64,000 nt of DNA, from assembly GCA_023213395.1 (NCBI GenBank), contig CM041465.1, positions 177,141,741 to 177,205,740 on the forward strand, in the 5' to 3' direction. Below, one piece after another: positions 63,409 through 64,000 of the stretch. Within the stretch, counting starts at the first letter, position 1. Every line of letters begins with the position of its first letter. Both the position numbers and the translations under genes were made by a program. Under the pieces are notes generated by a model. It was given only the letters and a program-made list of their open reading frames with translations, did no database searches and was not told the DNA's origin. Source of the stretch: Cycas panzhihuaensis. Taxonomy: Eukaryota > Cycadophyta.

Positions 63409-64000
63409 ATTGGTATAAAGGTTGAATCCCATCTTCAACATTAGTATTGGAGTTGCTCAGAAAGGAGTGCTTATTGATTTTAGGCTTGAAGAAAGTTTAC
63501 CAAATCCTTGATGATGATATTCACTCTCTAAAGATGATCCAAGGTAGAGTTTGGCTCATATTTACACTATTTTTTCCCTTAAAAATACTTTTACAGGTCA
63601 AAAAATAATTAATTTAATTTCTAAAATTTTTTCTAAGGGTCAATTTATAATTATAGTAAGGAAATATAAAAATATAACTATTTTTCCTCAATTTTCTACT
63701 AAATAAAAATTAGTTTATAGGGTTTTCTTATAAAATATATAAGTTACTCTCTACTGGTGACTTCAAACCCTTTGAATTTTCTCATTATCTATTAATGACT
63801 ACACCTAGAAAGATTTCACTATGTTAAGTAAAATTTTCATGAAGCTGGGCCAAATTTTAAGGAGGAAAACTACTATTTAAAGACTGTTCTCTTACTAGCT
63901 TGTCTCTTGAGGCTCTTCGCACCTACTTATACCCTAGTTGCATACATTTTGAGTGTTAAAACTTACTTTGTAAGTGCATCTCATCTATAACTATTTATTT
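63409..64000 (+). other. Start of the interior of the right-edge element
   Basis: PBS followed by AT-rich leader-like sequence; no gag frame is visible before the window ends. Confidence 0.4.

Overview
The window looks like AT-rich, gene-poor nuclear DNA of a large seed-plant genome. The reasons are plant-type Ty1/copia and chromovirus Ty3/gypsy elements primed by initiator-Met tRNA, a plant LINE with a C-terminal RNase H, and three recognisable plant host sequences: an intact MORF/DAG-like organellar RNA-editing factor, a vacuolar H+-pyrophosphatase fragment and an X8/CBM43 fragment. Nothing looks bacterial, and there is no operon or CRISPR array.

Layout. 1-1500: decayed copia pol with a probable 3' LTR (+). 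1500-4390: unassigned decayed DNA. 4395-25632: a three-level nest, all on the minus strand. The host is an old chromovirus-like gypsy (4395-7835 and 25364-25632). It is split by an LTR element with 200-209 bp LTRs and a perfect AATGG target-site duplication (7836-25363), which carries a rearranged copy of the N-terminal part of a vacuolar H+-PPase. That element is split in turn by a younger copia complex (10633-24849; CCTAT/CCTGT duplication). The complex is not one element but a tandem array: LTR, partial interior, truncated LTR, interior, LTR, interior, LTR.

25633-30366 is unassigned and includes a degenerate minisatellite. 30367-31052 (minus) holds the only gene that appears intact: four exons encoding a 134-residue MORF-like protein, with a compact upstream region containing ACGT-core motifs. 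A possible tRNA-derived SINE follows at 31270. 31450-40714 is very AT-rich, with a decayed coiled-coil reading frame on the minus strand (about 36545-37170). 40715-50252 is a largely non-coding, LARD-like LTR element with a perfect CTTTA duplication. It contains a related nested element (43238-48000) carrying an antisense X8/CBM43 fragment. 51738-57695 is a degenerate chromovirus (+) with gag, protease, RT, RNase H, integrase and chromodomain traces and a perfect ATAGA duplication. 58850-62870 is a decayed LINE (minus). 62928-64000 is the LTR and PBS of another element that runs off the window.

The MORF-like gene is the only plausible functional protein gene. Everything else is retroelement sequence at different stages of decay, much of it with C-to-T type stops (Gln to TAG/TAA, Trp to TAG/TGA). 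The strongest leads are two host-gene captures inside LTR elements and the unusual copia tandem array.
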